Positions 4,979 to 5,268 of a stretch of DNA of 5,268 nt are shown piece after piece (the first letter of the stretch is position 1; every line of letters starts with the position of its first letter). Location: assembly GCA_900542395.1 (NCBI GenBank), contig UQNM01000112.1, positions 1-5,268 of the forward strand. The letters run 5' to 3'. The DNA is from an uncultured Eubacteriales bacterium (GTDB taxonomy: Bacteria > Bacillota > Clostridia > Christensenellales > Aristaeellaceae). The notes under the pieces are model-generated. The model was given only the letters and a program-made list of their open reading frames with translations, had not been told where the DNA came from and did no database searches. Both the position numbers and the translations under genes were made by a program.

Positions 4979-5268
4979 ATGGCCGTTACGCGCAACATGA
5001 ACCCGAAAAAATGCCCGATGCCTTCGCAGGAGCCTGACGTCCGCAACAAGAACTTCGACGAGGTCGCCCTTGGCTATACCTACGACATGGCCGTAAACGA
5101 GGCCAAGCGCTGCCTCAACTGCCCGACGAAGCCCTGCCGCAGCGCCTGCCCGGTTCAGATTGACATCCCCGCGTTCATCGAGCGCGTCGCCAACGAGGAT
5201 ATGGAGGGCGCTTATCGGGTGCTGACCGCGTCCTCCGCGCTGCCCGCCGTCTGCGGCCGCGTCTGCCC
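4979..5268 (+). CDS. nfnB: NfnB, N-terminal part: NADPH-binding large subunit (cut by window end)
   Basis: Only the first 96 codons are present and the frame is open at the window edge. The N-terminal iron-sulfur domain shows C45-X2-C48-X4-C53-X3-C57 followed by PVQIDIPAF, then C92 and C96 in CGRVCP. This arrangement is shared by NfnB, the glutamate synthase small subunit GltD and the PreT subunit of dihydropyrimidine dehydrogenase. CPVQIDIP is closer to NfnB than to typical GltD. The gene starts one base after the nfnA stop codon, with AAGGAGGT (4963-4970) inside nfnA, so the two are co-translated. That pairing is the main reason for the NfnB call. The FAD and NADPH-binding domains, which would settle it, lie outside the window. 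Annotation pipelines often label this protein as glutamate synthase (NADPH) small subunit. Confidence 0.85.
   Translation, partial: MAVTRNMNPKKCPMPSQEPDVRNKNFDEVALGYTYDMAVNEAKRCLNCPTKPCRSACPVQIDIPAFIERVANEDMEGAYRVLTASSALPAVCGRVC

Overview
The window looks like a chromosomal segment from an anaerobic, GC-rich member of the Bacillota, probably a gut-type Clostridia. This is an inference from several features: strong AGGAGG ribosome binding sites, a tRNA with its CCA end encoded, mostly G/C third codon positions, an AdhE-type iron alcohol dehydrogenase and an NfnAB-type flavoprotein pair. No mobile element, CRISPR array or phage gene is visible. Most of the content is ordinary core metabolism and regulation; the less ordinary signals are in the intergenic regions.

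Left end (1-552): a complete tRNA-Leu(CAA) on the minus strand has its own near-consensus promoter. Upstream of it, also on the minus strand, is a 54-residue open frame (150-314) with a hydrophobic N-terminus. I do not recognise its product. It has an extended -10 promoter and a GC-rich hairpin at the start of its leader. A plus-strand promoter with the same 11-base -10 region fires the other way, into the two-component operon.

Two-component operon (553-2373): a short KdpD-like sensor kinase and a KdpE-like OmpR-family response regulator are separated by 3 bases. A long perfect hairpin at 2375-2419 closes the operon. The kinase keeps the KdpD membrane domain (DUF4118) but lacks the KdpD, USP and GAF regions, and no kdpFABC genes lie in the window.

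Redox genes (2374-5268): a 342-base AT-rich intergenic region carries a strong promoter (TTTACA-N17-TATAAT). A-tracts lie directly upstream of it and a palindrome sits in its spacer. It drives a 405-residue iron-dependent alcohol dehydrogenase. After a 201-base gap with several inverted repeats come nfnA and the start of nfnB, one base apart and cut off by the window end. NfnAB couples NADH, NADPH and reduced ferredoxin pools, while the alcohol dehydrogenase consumes NAD(P)H. The right half therefore reads as a fermentative redox-balancing neighbourhood, though nothing shows that the dehydrogenase and nfnAB share one transcript.
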